A stretch of 64,000 nucleotides of DNA, taken from contig JAGTJL010000022.1 of assembly GCA_020746875.1 (NCBI GenBank), positions 248,001 to 312,000 on the forward strand, read 5' to 3'. The translations under genes were made by a program, and so were the position numbers. This DNA is from Rhexocercosporidium sp. MPI-PUGE-AT-0058. Taxonomy: Eukaryota > Ascomycota > Leotiomycetes > Helotiales. Shown here piece after piece: positions 1 to 9,497 of this stretch (positions within the stretch are counted from its first letter, which is position 1; every line of letters begins with the position of its first letter). The notes under the pieces were generated by a model. That model saw only the letters and a program-made list of their open reading frames with translations, was not told where the DNA came from and did no database searches.

Positions 1-466
1 CATTCGCAACGATCATGCAAGTAACGCCCTCAATAACACCCACACCAGTGATGATTCCACCAGCCGGAATGTCAGCTTCGGGGTACATCTCATGACCAGC
101 CAAAGCAGATAGCTCCAAGAATGAAGTTCCTGGATCAATCAAAGCCGTGACTCGATCTCTGGGCAGCATCTTCTTCCTAGCAAGATGCTTCTCCCGGGCC
201 TTTGGTGGTCCGCCCTGATGTATCTTCTTCGTCAGCTCCTCTAGCTTCCCCATGACTTCCCCCATCTGTCTCGCATTTTCTTTGTATTCTTCTGACGAAG
301 GGTCGACGATCGTAGGAAGCACTGATATGGCATTGGCTTGGTTGGGAGGGCAGTACGTTGCGATACCTCGAGAGCCCAGCCGAGGGAGGGGGGAAGTTCG
401 TAGAGAAGACCTCGGTATGCGCCGTGAGAGCTTCAATGCCTGTCGAGAGGCCCTGAAAGTAGACAT
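1..466 (-). CDS. mccB: Methylcrotonyl-CoA carboxylase beta subunit, N-terminal part (cut by window edge)
   Basis: The reverse strand reads open from an ATG at 466 to the window edge (about 155 codons) with no stop or intron. The first 35 or so residues are Arg/Ser-rich with almost no acidic residues (MSTFRASRQALKLSRRIPR), as expected of a mitochondrial targeting peptide. Then come the carboxyltransferase-family signatures REKHLARKKMLPRDRV, IDPGTSFLELSALAG and ADIPAGGIITGVG. These match the beta subunit of 3-methylcrotonyl-CoA carboxylase more closely than the propionyl- or acetyl-CoA enzymes. The family transfers the carboxyl group from biotin to 3-methylcrotonyl-CoA in leucine degradation in the mitochondrial matrix. 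The divergent neighbour encodes isovaleryl-CoA dehydrogenase, the preceding step, which supports the assignment. The catalytic core lies outside the window. Confidence 0.88.
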   Translation of the reverse strand, partial: MSTFRASRQALKLSRRIPRSSLRTSPLPRLGSRGIATYCPPNQANAISVLPTIVDPSSEEYKENARQMGEVMGKLEELTKKIHQGGPPKAREKHLARKKMLPRDRVTALIDPGTSFLELSALAGHEMYPEADIPAGGIITGVGVIEGVTCMIVAN

Positions 467-733
467 TGTGTTTCGTAGAAATGTGCCGCAGCTGCAGCAG
501 CAGTATTGAGAATCTACATCAAGTTCGACGGAGTTTGTTTGTCTCTTCAAAGTCCTGAGAGTCCGGCTGTCCGCGGTTTAAAAACCTGGGGTTGACAGGG
601 ATGTGATTTCGGCTCAAGGAAAGTTGGGGTAATCATGGCCGAGGTGCGGCTTAAGGAACTACAATGTTAGGAAAACAGGAACGGGACTTGCGTTCTTCAT
701 TCTCTTTCCTCTCGATATAAATTTTTAGACAAA
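467..733. promoter_or_regulatory. Shared divergent promoter of the mccB and ivd genes
   Basis: This 267-bp spacer separates two divergent start codons, so both leucine-catabolism genes must draw their promoters from it. It holds a CGG-N4-CCG inverted triplet at 564-573 that runs into CCGCGG (571-576). CGG triplets are the usual half sites of fungal Zn2Cys6 regulators. A TATAAAT at 715-721 is too close to the ivd ATG to be a normal TATA box. The function of the CGG element is inferred. Confidence 0.6.
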
Positions 734-2129
734 ATGGCGACAGCAAGGTGCATTCGATCTTTGGCGACCCGCCCAACATTACAACTTCGAGTTAAGCCTC
801 AAGTCCCAATATCAGCCATCCAGCACCGGAATGCATCATCCAAACATCCCAAGGGCTTCGAAGCGCCCTCCTCCGCAGACCTGGACGAGCTTCGAGAACG
901 AGTCCAGGAATTCACCCGTCGGGAAATACCAGAGGAGGTGGCTGCCAAAACAGACAAAACCAATGCCTTCCCCAATGAGATGTGGCAGAAGCTCGGAGAC
1001 GCGGGGTTCCTGGGGATAACTGCGGATGAGGATGTCGGAGGGCTGTCTATGGGATACCAGGCACATTGTGTTGTTATGGAGGAGATATCGAGGGCTTCTG
1101 GTTCAATTGGACTGAGTTATGCGGCACATTCTCAATTGTGCGTGAACCAACTCCAATTGAATGGAAACCCGGAGCAGAAGAAGAGGTTCTTGCCAGGCCT
1201 GATCGCCGGGACGAGTGTAGGTGCTTTGGCAATGTCGGAGAGTGGAGCAGGAAGCGATGTTGTCAGTATGCGGACGACAGCGAAGGCTGTTGATGGCGGA
1301 TACGTTCTGAATGGAACGAAGATGTGGATCACAAACGGGCCCGATGCAGACCTTATTGTGGTATACGCGAAGACGGAACCAGACAAAGGTTCAAAAGGGA
1401 TCACGGCTTTCCTTGTTCAGAAAGACTTTGAGGGTTTCAGCTGTGCCCGCAAGCTGGACAAGATGGGCATGCGTGGAAGCAATACGGGAGAGCTGGTATT
1501 CGAAGCCGTCTTCGTGCCGAAGGAAAATGTCCTCGGGGAGATCAATCGTGGTGTCAAAGTCTTGATGGAGGGTCTGGACTTAGAGCGTCTTGTGCTCAGT
1601 GCTGGACCACTGGGTATCATGCAAGCAGCTATGGACGTCACTCTCCCATTTACACACCAGAGGAAACAATTTGGTTCTCCCATCGCCCATAATCAGCTTG
1701 TGCAAGGAAAGCTTGCGGATATGTACACGAAACTTCAAGCTTCTAGAGCATATACCTACGATACTGCGAGGAAAGTTGACGAGGTTGGTCAGATACGGAC
1801 ACAGGATTGTGCAGGTGCTATTATGTATGCTGCAGAGAGGGCGACTGAGTGTACGCTCGATTGCATTCAGTTACTAGGCGGTATGGGCTACGTGGAAGAA
1901 ATGCCGGCTTCGAGGTTACTGAGAGAGTAAGTGCCTTAACCTAGCCTCCGTTGTGTAAATTTAAAATACTAACTTCGAAAGTGCCAAATTGTACGAAATT
2001 GGCGCAGGAACGACCGAGATCAGGAAGATGGTGATCGGAAGGGTCAGTTTGAGCTCTCCATTGATGTTTCATGACTTGGGCTAATTCTTCTAGGCGTTCA
2101 ACAAAGAGTATAGTAGCTTTGCACAGTAA
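734..2129 (+). CDS. ivd: Isovaleryl-CoA dehydrogenase, mitochondrial
   Basis: Three exons are predicted: 734-1926, 1982-2042 and 2094-2129, giving 429 residues, close to the usual length of the family. The enzyme is an FAD acyl-CoA dehydrogenase that oxidises isovaleryl-CoA to 3-methylcrotonyl-CoA and passes electrons to ETF. Residues 1 to about 35 look like a mitochondrial targeting peptide. The flavin and substrate signatures AMSESGAGSD (about 166-175) and MWITNGPDADL (about 197-207) are present. The motif GLDLERLVLSAGPLG (about 280-294) carries Glu284, which aligns with the catalytic Glu specific to isovaleryl-CoA dehydrogenases, and this separates it from other acyl-CoA dehydrogenases. 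The small second exon supplies the C-terminal signature YEIGAGTTEIRKMVIGR. The start has a good context (acaaaATGG). Its divergent partner encodes the next enzyme of the pathway. Confidence 0.94.
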
Positions 2130-2387
2130 CCGCGCTCATAATCCGCGTGGGAAGGATCGAGACTGTTGGATAGGATGGGATGAGAACTTAAGATGAATCA
2201 AGTCTCTAGAGCAAGGCACGATTTTAGGGTAGACAAAACCATACAATACCAAACAACAATTACATTGCCATTAATCCACTTCGGCACTCACCAGTTTATT
2301 CCAAACCATCAGCCGCCACCCGTTCAATATGCTTTTCTCCACAACTCAACACTCTTCAACACTTGCCCGTCCCCTTATTCGCAATAC

Positions 2388-4768
2388 CTACTTAACAGCA
2401 AACCTACTCCTTCCCCTCAACTCCTTCCCAAAGAAAAACAACCCATAAAACATCACCGTACACCCCACCGTCAACCCACCCAACAAACTACACCCCCTCG
2501 CAACTCCTAGTTTCTCGAACATTGGCCCCGAGAACTCTGTCGCCCCAGCCGCGAAAGCTGACCTTGCGAAATCGTTGGCAGCAAATAGCGATGCCGCGTA
2601 TTGCGGGTATGTGAATGGCAGGTAGAGGAAGATGGCTTGCATGATCGTGTAACAGCCTATCATCACTAGGAAGACGCCTATCGTAGGGGCGATCCAGTAG
2701 ATTGAGGGATTGGATGTCCATGCTTCGATTGATTGATGTTAGCGAGAAGTATAAATAGGAGATATATAAATATTCGCAACAGAAGGTGGTACGACAGGTA
2801 TGAGATTTTAGACATACCGAAGAGAAATAATCCAGCAGGCACGAAGAACGTAGCTATCAACCCAGGAATTAACCTCTCCTCGGGTGGTCCAAACCCGCTT
2901 ATCTTTACCCGGGGCTCGACGATGTAGTAATAATAGTAACAATACGGCGGTATGCAAACCAACAGTGAAACGACGACTGCTAGGAACGGTAATTGTGATT
3001 CTCCAAGATTAAAACCATACATGACTGGGAACACTAAGGGGAAAGATTCGAAAAACGAGTAGAAGATTCCATAGACAAGAGCTGTATAGATGGTTGTGAA
3101 GGCCTGGAAATTCACCGCAAAGTCAGTACTCGGACAAACAGCTCGGTTAACATTAAGCGAAGGAAAAGGGGAAGTTGAGGGATGGAGGGTCAATTTTGAC
3201 TCACCACGGCTGGATCCAAGAAGTTTATCTGCCACGGCTTGATGAGCGCATCATATGCGACATCACTAGCTGTCATGCCTTCTTGGTCAATCTCAGATTG
3301 CGAGCGGAGGTTCGCTCTGTCTGTAAGTTTGCGAAGACGCTGGGCGCGGCGGAGGAGGATATTGGGGGCGGAGGTTTCCGGGAGAGAGATGAACATCATG
3401 ATGCAGATTGGACCGGTAAGCCAGAGTTCTTCCCATGCTGTATGTAGAGAAGTATGAGGATGTTTTTCTTCTAGGATATATTTTTAAAAGGGAGACTTAC
3501 CGAACCAGTGCCAGTCTTTAGCTGAGATGCTGAAGCCTGCGATGATAGGAGCCAGGGCCGGACCTAATGTTACTGAATAATGTCAGTAAAGCAGAAACAG
3601 TTTTAGATAGGTTGAAATTACCAGCACCTGCCCAGAAGGCCAATAAATGAGGCATCTTCACCATAGAGTACTGGAAATAGTTAGTGACATGTCATGCAGA
3701 AGATGTTCGGGAGTTTTACCATGTCCTGGAATGTCGCAGCACCAGTAGCCAAGCATGGAGATCCTAGAGAAAAATAAGGCTCAACCAACAAGCTCTAATC
3801 TCGACACTGTGTACTTACCAAAGAATCCTGCCAGAAACCGAAGGACCAACAACCCAGCAAAATTATCCACCAGTGCAGTCGGGACTTGCAGGATGACAAA
3901 GAGTACAAATGTCCAGACATATATTGGAGTTCGGCCGATAGCAGGTATTCTATTCCACAATCAGTAAATATTTGAGCTGAGGCATAGCTCGACGTACTCG
4001 CTCAACGGAGCGAACAGCATTGGGCCAACGCCATCTGCCAATTTGTTAGTTGTTGACCACTCATGGAAAAGGTAGTCACTTACATGCAAGTACATACAAT
4101 GCGAGTCCTAGAAGTCCAGTCACAGCGCTGACGTTGAAATCATCCATTACTCCACCAAGAGCAGGCGAGTAGATCGACGATCCGACATAAACGGCAAATG
4201 AGTATATGCTACAGATGTTAATTGAATTCAGAGATATCTCAAGGTGTGGTGACAAGATTACCAGATCTGGAAAGACACATAGAGTTTCTTCCCCGCGCTC
4301 CAATTCTGAGGATACTCTGGATCATCTGGCAAATATTAGCGTGTAAATATAGGCTAAGAGATTGAACCACTTACCGGTCATATACCAATCCACCAATATG
4401 GTACCATCTGCCGACTTGGATGGGAGAATAGGTCGACTCTTTGTTCGTACGAGCTTCATCGTAGTGGTACGTTCGAGATCCACATTTTCGGCCTTACCAA
4501 CACTCTGTTCTCCAGAATTTCCTTCGGTCTTTGATTCTGGCGTAGTGGTCACTTCTTCGTCGTCGACATACGAGCTGTAATGATCGCTTGCTGTTGAGAA
4601 GAATGAACGGGTTCTCTCTCGGACCACGGCTTCGGGTAGCTTTGCATTGTCATCGTAGCCTTTCGGGCATTTGAAATTGATCTCTTCTTCAGGGTAGAGG
4701 AGGAGTTTGTTCCTGCTTACGAGGCGGATGATTTGGCCGAGTGTTGAGTCTCGGATGATGTCTTTCAT
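2388..4768 (-). CDS. MFS transporter, DHA1 drug/polyamine type
   Basis: A gene of about 560 codons assembled from about eleven exons. The first four borders were worked out as 4375-4768, 4262-4325, 4084-4208 and 3998-4034. The ATG at 4768 gives MKDIIRDSTLGQIIRLVS, a start typical of fungal DHA1 proteins; the open frame extends further upstream only to a TTG. A long hydrophilic cytoplasmic tail is followed by DPEYPQNWS, then YGVGPMLFAPLSE (the family's Y-G-x-G-P-M-x-x-x-P-L-S-E element), IPAIGRTPIY, GSPCLATGAATFQD, WAGAGPALAPIIAG and a central loop with LPETSAPNILLRRAQRLRK. Such proteins are plasma-membrane H+ antiporters exporting drugs, toxins or polyamines. The substrate cannot be read from sequence. 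It is transcribed away from a dehydrogenase gene across a 746-bp spacer. The many short introns are normal for this family. Confidence 0.88.
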
Positions 4769-5514
4769 AGTGTAAGATGATGATAGAAAAACCAGGGAAA
4801 CTTCAAGCGCATTGCTCAATTTCCAAGATATTATAAGAGAATTCGAGGGGTGAAAGAGGGCTTTGTATGGGAAGATCAGTGAGAAGTCTGACGCAATGGC
4901 TTTCGAAGTACCGATGAGTTCTCCTCATAGGGTCTGTTTACCCTTGCCAAGACGAAATAAACTGGAAGGATCGCAATTAAGATGACCAAGAACGCCCACA
5001 AAGTTTCAGCAACACAGATTCATAAGCAGCGTGCATTTCTATCCATTCAGATGCAGCAATGTAGAGTTCCTAGGATGTTTTGAGGTATTCGGAGGCATCA
5101 ATAAACCCCCCGCTAGCCCCTGTCTCGCTTAGCGAGCCATCCAAAAAAGCCCTGAACTTACAGCCATTTCTGAATTTCCCGAAAGAGCATACAGAGGCTT
5201 GGAAATCGTGTGCCACAAGAAGACGGAACTATCAAATCTCATTCGTGGTATCTTACCAATGCGATTCTGAATAAGCAGGCGTGCTGAAGTTGATGCGCTT
5301 TCACCTTGGCTGGCTGGGAATCGATGCTTCAGTGATTGCTGGAGGAATGAAATAGAAAGATGGAAGATGACAAACAAAGGTAGCAACCTTAGATATATAA
5401 TGAAGGTGAGTGCAAGCCATTCTTCATTCTTTCCAGACACATCAAATCAGCGTCGCTTCATTTAACAAATTCCTCGAACCCATCTCATCCACACCAGATC
5501 AACCACAGCTCAAA
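4769..5514. promoter_or_regulatory. Divergent intergenic region between the MFS and SDR genes
   Basis: No gene is supported here. The reverse-strand frame upstream of the transporter start has no ATG. As the only DNA between two divergent starts it must contain both promoters. No clear operator was recognised. Confidence 0.5.
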
Positions 5515-6517
5515 ATGGAGTTCCCATCACCAGTCAATACCTACCATCGTAATACCTACCCAGCTATAGACCCAAAATCTCCGCATCTATCCACAGCTGG
5601 CAAGAACATCGTCATTACCGGCGGCGGCGCCGGAATCGGTGTTGGTCTCGCCCGCTCATTCGCCCAGTCCGGAGCGTCGACTATCTCTCTCCTCGGACGA
5701 ACCGAGAAAACGCTCATCGACACCAAGACCCAACTTGAGAAAGAATTTCCCAACACCAAGATCTACACCTACGTCGCCGACATCGTCAACAAGAGCGCAC
5801 TCGTCACCGCTTTCGAGTCCATAAAAGCTACAGTCGGACCCATCGACGTCCTTGTCGCCAATGCAGGCTTCTTGCCTAACCTCAACCCAATCGCCAAAGT
5901 TGAGATCGAAGATTGGTATAATGGTTTCGAGGTTAACGTGAAGGGTAATTTCAACGTCGTGACTGCATTCGTCCCGGTTGCTGCTGTGGGAGCGGCTATC
6001 ATCAATATCAGCACGGGAGTCACGCACTTGAAGTATCTACCTGGGTACTCTGGATATCATACGTCTAAGCTGGCTGCTGCTAAGTTCTTTGAATATGTTC
6101 ATCATGAGTATCCTGAGTTCTTCGTCTTGAATGTCCATCCTGGAGTTATCATGACTGCAAGTAAGTAATCCTATTCTCCATCATAACCCAGAACAGGTGT
6201 CCCCATCCATTTTGATCCACTAGTAAAGTGTACTGATTTTTGGTCAAATAGTGAACGACAAAACTTCCCAATCCGGCATCGAGCTTCCATATGACGCCAG
6301 TAAGTTCGAACTCTAGTCAGACTTGTTTTGACAGCTACTGACTCTCAATAAAGTGGAACTGCCAACCGACTTCGTCGTCTGGGCAGTCAGTCCCGAAGCG
6401 AAGTTCCTGAATGGAAAGTTCGTCTGGGCACATTGGGATGTTGATGATCTCAAGAAGATGTCGAAGGAGATTGAAACCACTGACAAGTTTACTTTCGGAC
6501 TTCTCGGCTGGCCATGA
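5515..6517 (+). CDS. Short-chain dehydrogenase/reductase (classical SDR)
   Basis: Three exons, 5515-6160, 6252-6299 and 6354-6517, give 285 residues, a normal size for a classical SDR. The ATG at 5515 has a good context (tcaaaATGG); the frame upstream only offers a GTG. The nucleotide-binding motif TGGGAGIG lies at about residues 38-45, the structural NAG motif in VLVANAGF, the catalytic Ser in INISTG, and the active-site Tyr and Lys in YSGYHTSK. The fold binds NAD(P)(H) and oxidises or reduces a small alcohol or carbonyl compound. The substrate is unknown. The C-terminus includes WAVSPEAKFLNGKFVWAHWD, seen in many fungal SDRs of unassigned role. Divergence from the transporter gene suggests, without proving, co-regulation. 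Confidence 0.9.
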
Positions 6518-7709
6518 GCTAAGTGAGAATGAGATATTTTGCAAAGTTGATTTGCGGGTATTGAAACCAGCAGTTTATGTCATTTGAAAAAGTGTATGAA
6601 TTTCTGAATTTTGACTGCAGTTTGGCTTGTTGAACTCTCTTATTGATGTTGAATCGAAAGAAACCATCCCATTAAAGCCAGGACTTGACACAATTCATCT
6701 CCCCATCATACTTTCACAAGAATCTTGACTACATTTCTGCTGCTTGCCGTTCTTCTTTCAGTATGCGATCCGCTTTAATTCATTAACGTGTTTTAACTGA
6801 TCACTTGCTGTGTTCTTTCATTTCAGATCATTCATCAAATCGACCCTTTCTGGCAATAGGACAAAAGACTCAATCCCCAAAACTCCACGAGTATATGTGA
6901 GAAATGACAAGTATCTTGTGCCACAGCTTTCTTGAATTAGCTGGGTAGCATCTCACTAGGAAAGCTGACATCACGGTAAGCCCCCCTACCACATGTATTT
7001 GGCTTGACTCGTACGTCAGCGTTCACCTTCTCAGTACCTATTGTACGAAACTCATACGTACCGTCTGGTAACCATCAGTAGATCAGACCGAGCGGATCGC
7101 ATCACGGAAATGGCCAAACTATGAGATTTTTGATATCAGGACCAAGGGACGTTTATCGGAGCATGTTTATTTCGAACGCCTCGTTCCTTGTACTTCCTCT
7201 ATCATTAATTAGTCGACTTAACACCACGGCCATATTGACCGTTCTGTTTTTTTTTGTTTTGTTTTTGTTTTTTTTTTTTTTTTTGAGCGGTTCGAATCTA
7301 GCAACCTGTAGGATACGGATTAGGCTTTACAAGGATGCGCGAATAGGCCCGAACTGTACAGACAAGAGCAAAGTCTAACCCAGCATAAGATGATAGTATA
7401 CTACGTACTGACTTTTAATCGTCCTGTTAGATATCCAGGTTATCGAAATGGTTGATGAAGGCACCATGGAACCAAACAGTCAAGGCGATGATGAGTGGTC
7501 AGCGACGTTACACAAACAATGATCACTAATCTCTTTGCATGACGAGAAGTTTCGCTTAATAATTGAGCATTGGACCCCTAAACAAGTAAATACAACTGAG
7601 CATATGTCTGGAAAGCTACTCTTCAGATCTAGAATTGTCATCCAAAATTCGGGTTTCGACACAAACCCACTGAACAAACTGAAATTAGAGCAAGCATCCA
7701 CAACAGAGT
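6518..7709. other. Intergenic region with a poly-T tract
   Basis: No gene is supported. It presumably holds the 3' end of the dehydrogenase transcript and the promoter of the bZIP-like gene. The only striking element is an uninterrupted run of 17 T at 7268-7284, preceded by shorter T runs. Short frames here have no family signature. Confidence 0.4.
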
Positions 7710-9185
7710 ATGGATCAAGAACCCACTTCAGGACCAGGACGTTCTCGCGGCCGTCCACGAAAAGGAACAAAAGATGATCCGCAAGAAGAAGTGAGATATC
7801 CCTATAGTCAAAATTCGCGTCCTAACACGTTCTCACAGAAACGCGCCAAAGGGCGCCAAGCCCAACGAACATACATGCAAAGAAAGCAAGCTGAGACAGA
7901 CAAACTCCGGAAGCGTATCATCTCACTGGAAGACGCCATCGAGGGTATGAGTGAAGAGTTTCTTAGTTTTGGGGAGAGGGTTGTGAATACTTCGCAAGTT
8001 CCGGAGCGGACTCAGGCTTTGAGTGATTTGAAGGGTACGACAGAGAGGTTTTTGAGTATTGCACGTGTTGCTGAAGCTGTTGCTGTCGATGAGGCGGAAG
8101 ATGGAGCAAGTGAAGATAAATTGGGAGCTGGATCACCGAGTCTATCTGCAGGAGGAGCCGGAGCATTGCAGCAAGCTATTGTAAGGCCAGCATCGCCGAA
8201 ACTACAGTCCTACATATCCTCAAGCAAAGACATCGAGACGCCCTTCCAATTGAACACCATGCTCTCACCGTTCACCTCCGCAACAATTCCTCACATGGGA
8301 ATTCAACCCCAGATCCAACCGACTCACGGACGATTCAGTCCCCGCCTCACCCACGGCCTCCTCAGCACCTCCTCCCTCCAAAACTCCGCCCTCTCAAGCC
8401 TGTGGACGCACTACCTAATCGCGGGCCCCAATTCCTTCGCCCTGCGTCTCTACAAAGACACGCTACATCTTATGTTCCGCGTTCTCCGCGGCGAGCTCTC
8501 CAATCCAGGTTTTATCCCCAGCATCGGGCGCTTCCGATTCAAGTATGAAAGTATAGCCACATTCATATCTCTAGCTCAGGGTCAATTATCACGGATGAGC
8601 ATCGGCGATGGGGAGGTCGAGATGGGAGGGAATCCGAATCAAACGCCAGCTGCTGCTGCTGATGTGCAGAGTAGTCTGGTGTTGTTTGGACCCAGGCATC
8701 CGGTTATGGTGGCGCCGCTGAGGAAGATGATTCATGGTGAGGTTAATGAGGAGATTGGCTCGATGAATGAGTGGCTTGATCCGTGGAATACGCAGCAGTA
8801 TTTGATGAGGAGGTGGGGACTAAGATGTTCGTATGAGACGGCAAATATTTCAGCAGAGCGATGGGCGGCTGTTACAAGTGATTATTCGGCTGTTGGAGAT
8901 TTTTCGGGTATTCCAGCAATGCTACCTGGAAGTGGCACTGGCACTGGCATCCAGGATTCATATCCTTGGGATGCTCCAAATCGAGAGTCGGGTGTTGATG
9001 TGAGTGATTTCTTTGGAGACGCTGGCCTCCCTGGGCTGGCATCGAGAACCCCTGATTTTGTTTTCAACTCCCAGCCGCTAGCCGAGAAATTGATTCAGGA
9101 GGCTGTTTGTTTTGGCGAGGGCCCGAGGTTCTTTAAAGAACATATCGATGATGCGGTAAAGCAGTTCCTAGGACGTGTTCCTTAG
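7710..9185 (+). CDS. bZIP-like transcription factor with an AT-hook-like GRPRK motif
   Basis: An open frame of 491 codons starts at a true ATG. Near the N-terminus RGRPRKGTK resembles an AT-hook. It is followed by a basic region, KRAKGRQAQRTYMQRKQAE, and a short leucine-zipper-like heptad stretch (LRKRIISLEDAIEGM), the layout of fungal bZIP regulators. The remaining roughly 380 residues match no domain I recognise, but the pattern (LWTHYLIAGPNSFALRLYKD, then FKYESIATFISL) recalls the C-terminal part of fungal bZIP proteins. Bases 7791-7838 look like a 48-bp intron inside the open frame (gtgaga donor, cctaacac branch site, ctcacag acceptor). Removing it joins EE directly to KRAKGR, giving 475 residues. 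It lies downstream of the SDR and MFS genes and could regulate them. Confidence 0.75.
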   Translation: MDQEPTSGPGRSRGRPRKGTKDDPQEEVRYPYSQNSRPNTFSQKRAKGRQAQRTYMQRKQAETDKLRKRIISLEDAIEGMSEEFLSFGERVVNTSQVPERTQALSDLKGTTERFLSIARVAEAVAVDEAEDGASEDKLGAGSPSLSAGGAGALQQAIVRPASPKLQSYISSSKDIETPFQLNTMLSPFTSATIPHMGIQPQIQPTHGRFSPRLTHGLLSTSSLQNSALSSLWTHYLIAGPNSFALRLYKDTLHLMFRVLRGELSNPGFIPSIGRFRFKYESIATFISLAQGQLSRMSIGDGEVEMGGNPNQTPAAAADVQSSLVLFGPRHPVMVAPLRKMIHGEVNEEIGSMNEWLDPWNTQQYLMRRWGLRCSYETANISAERWAAVTSDYSAVGDFSGIPAMLPGSGTGTGIQDSYPWDAPNRESGVDVSDFFGDAGLPGLASRTPDFVFNSQPLAEKLIQEAVCFGEGPRFFKEHIDDAVKQFLGRVP

Positions 9186-9497
9186 TGTAACTTGACCCTG
9201 ATATAAGTTAACACACGCCACGCCCAAAATTGGGACGATTCCGAAGCGAGAAACAAAAACAACGATGATGCATGATAGAAAGCTTGGAGAGCGAGTCAAA
9301 ATTTGCTTTGGAGGGCGGCGTAATATGTTATACACTTAGTACCTAGAGTACCGTTGCCTAGTACCGTCTAGGGATACCTGCCATCATAAGATGAGAATGG
9401 TATCATCATGTCCCAATGTTTGACCTGAGCGCCTGTCCGCATTTCCCTTATGAACCAACTCCTCATGCCTAGCATATCCGTATTAACATCTAAACCT
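9186..9497. other. Convergent 3' intergenic region
   Basis: The bZIP-like gene and the cti6-like gene end facing each other across 312 bp. The stretch should hold both transcript ends; nothing else was recognised. Confidence 0.4.

Noticed and set aside
2193..2510. 105-codon frame on the + strand
   Set aside because: It overlaps the last exon of the transporter gene and has only Thr/Pro low-complexity content.
7280..7310. ggttcgaat resembling a tRNA T-loop
   Set aside because: Flanking bases do not pair and no other tRNA arms are present.
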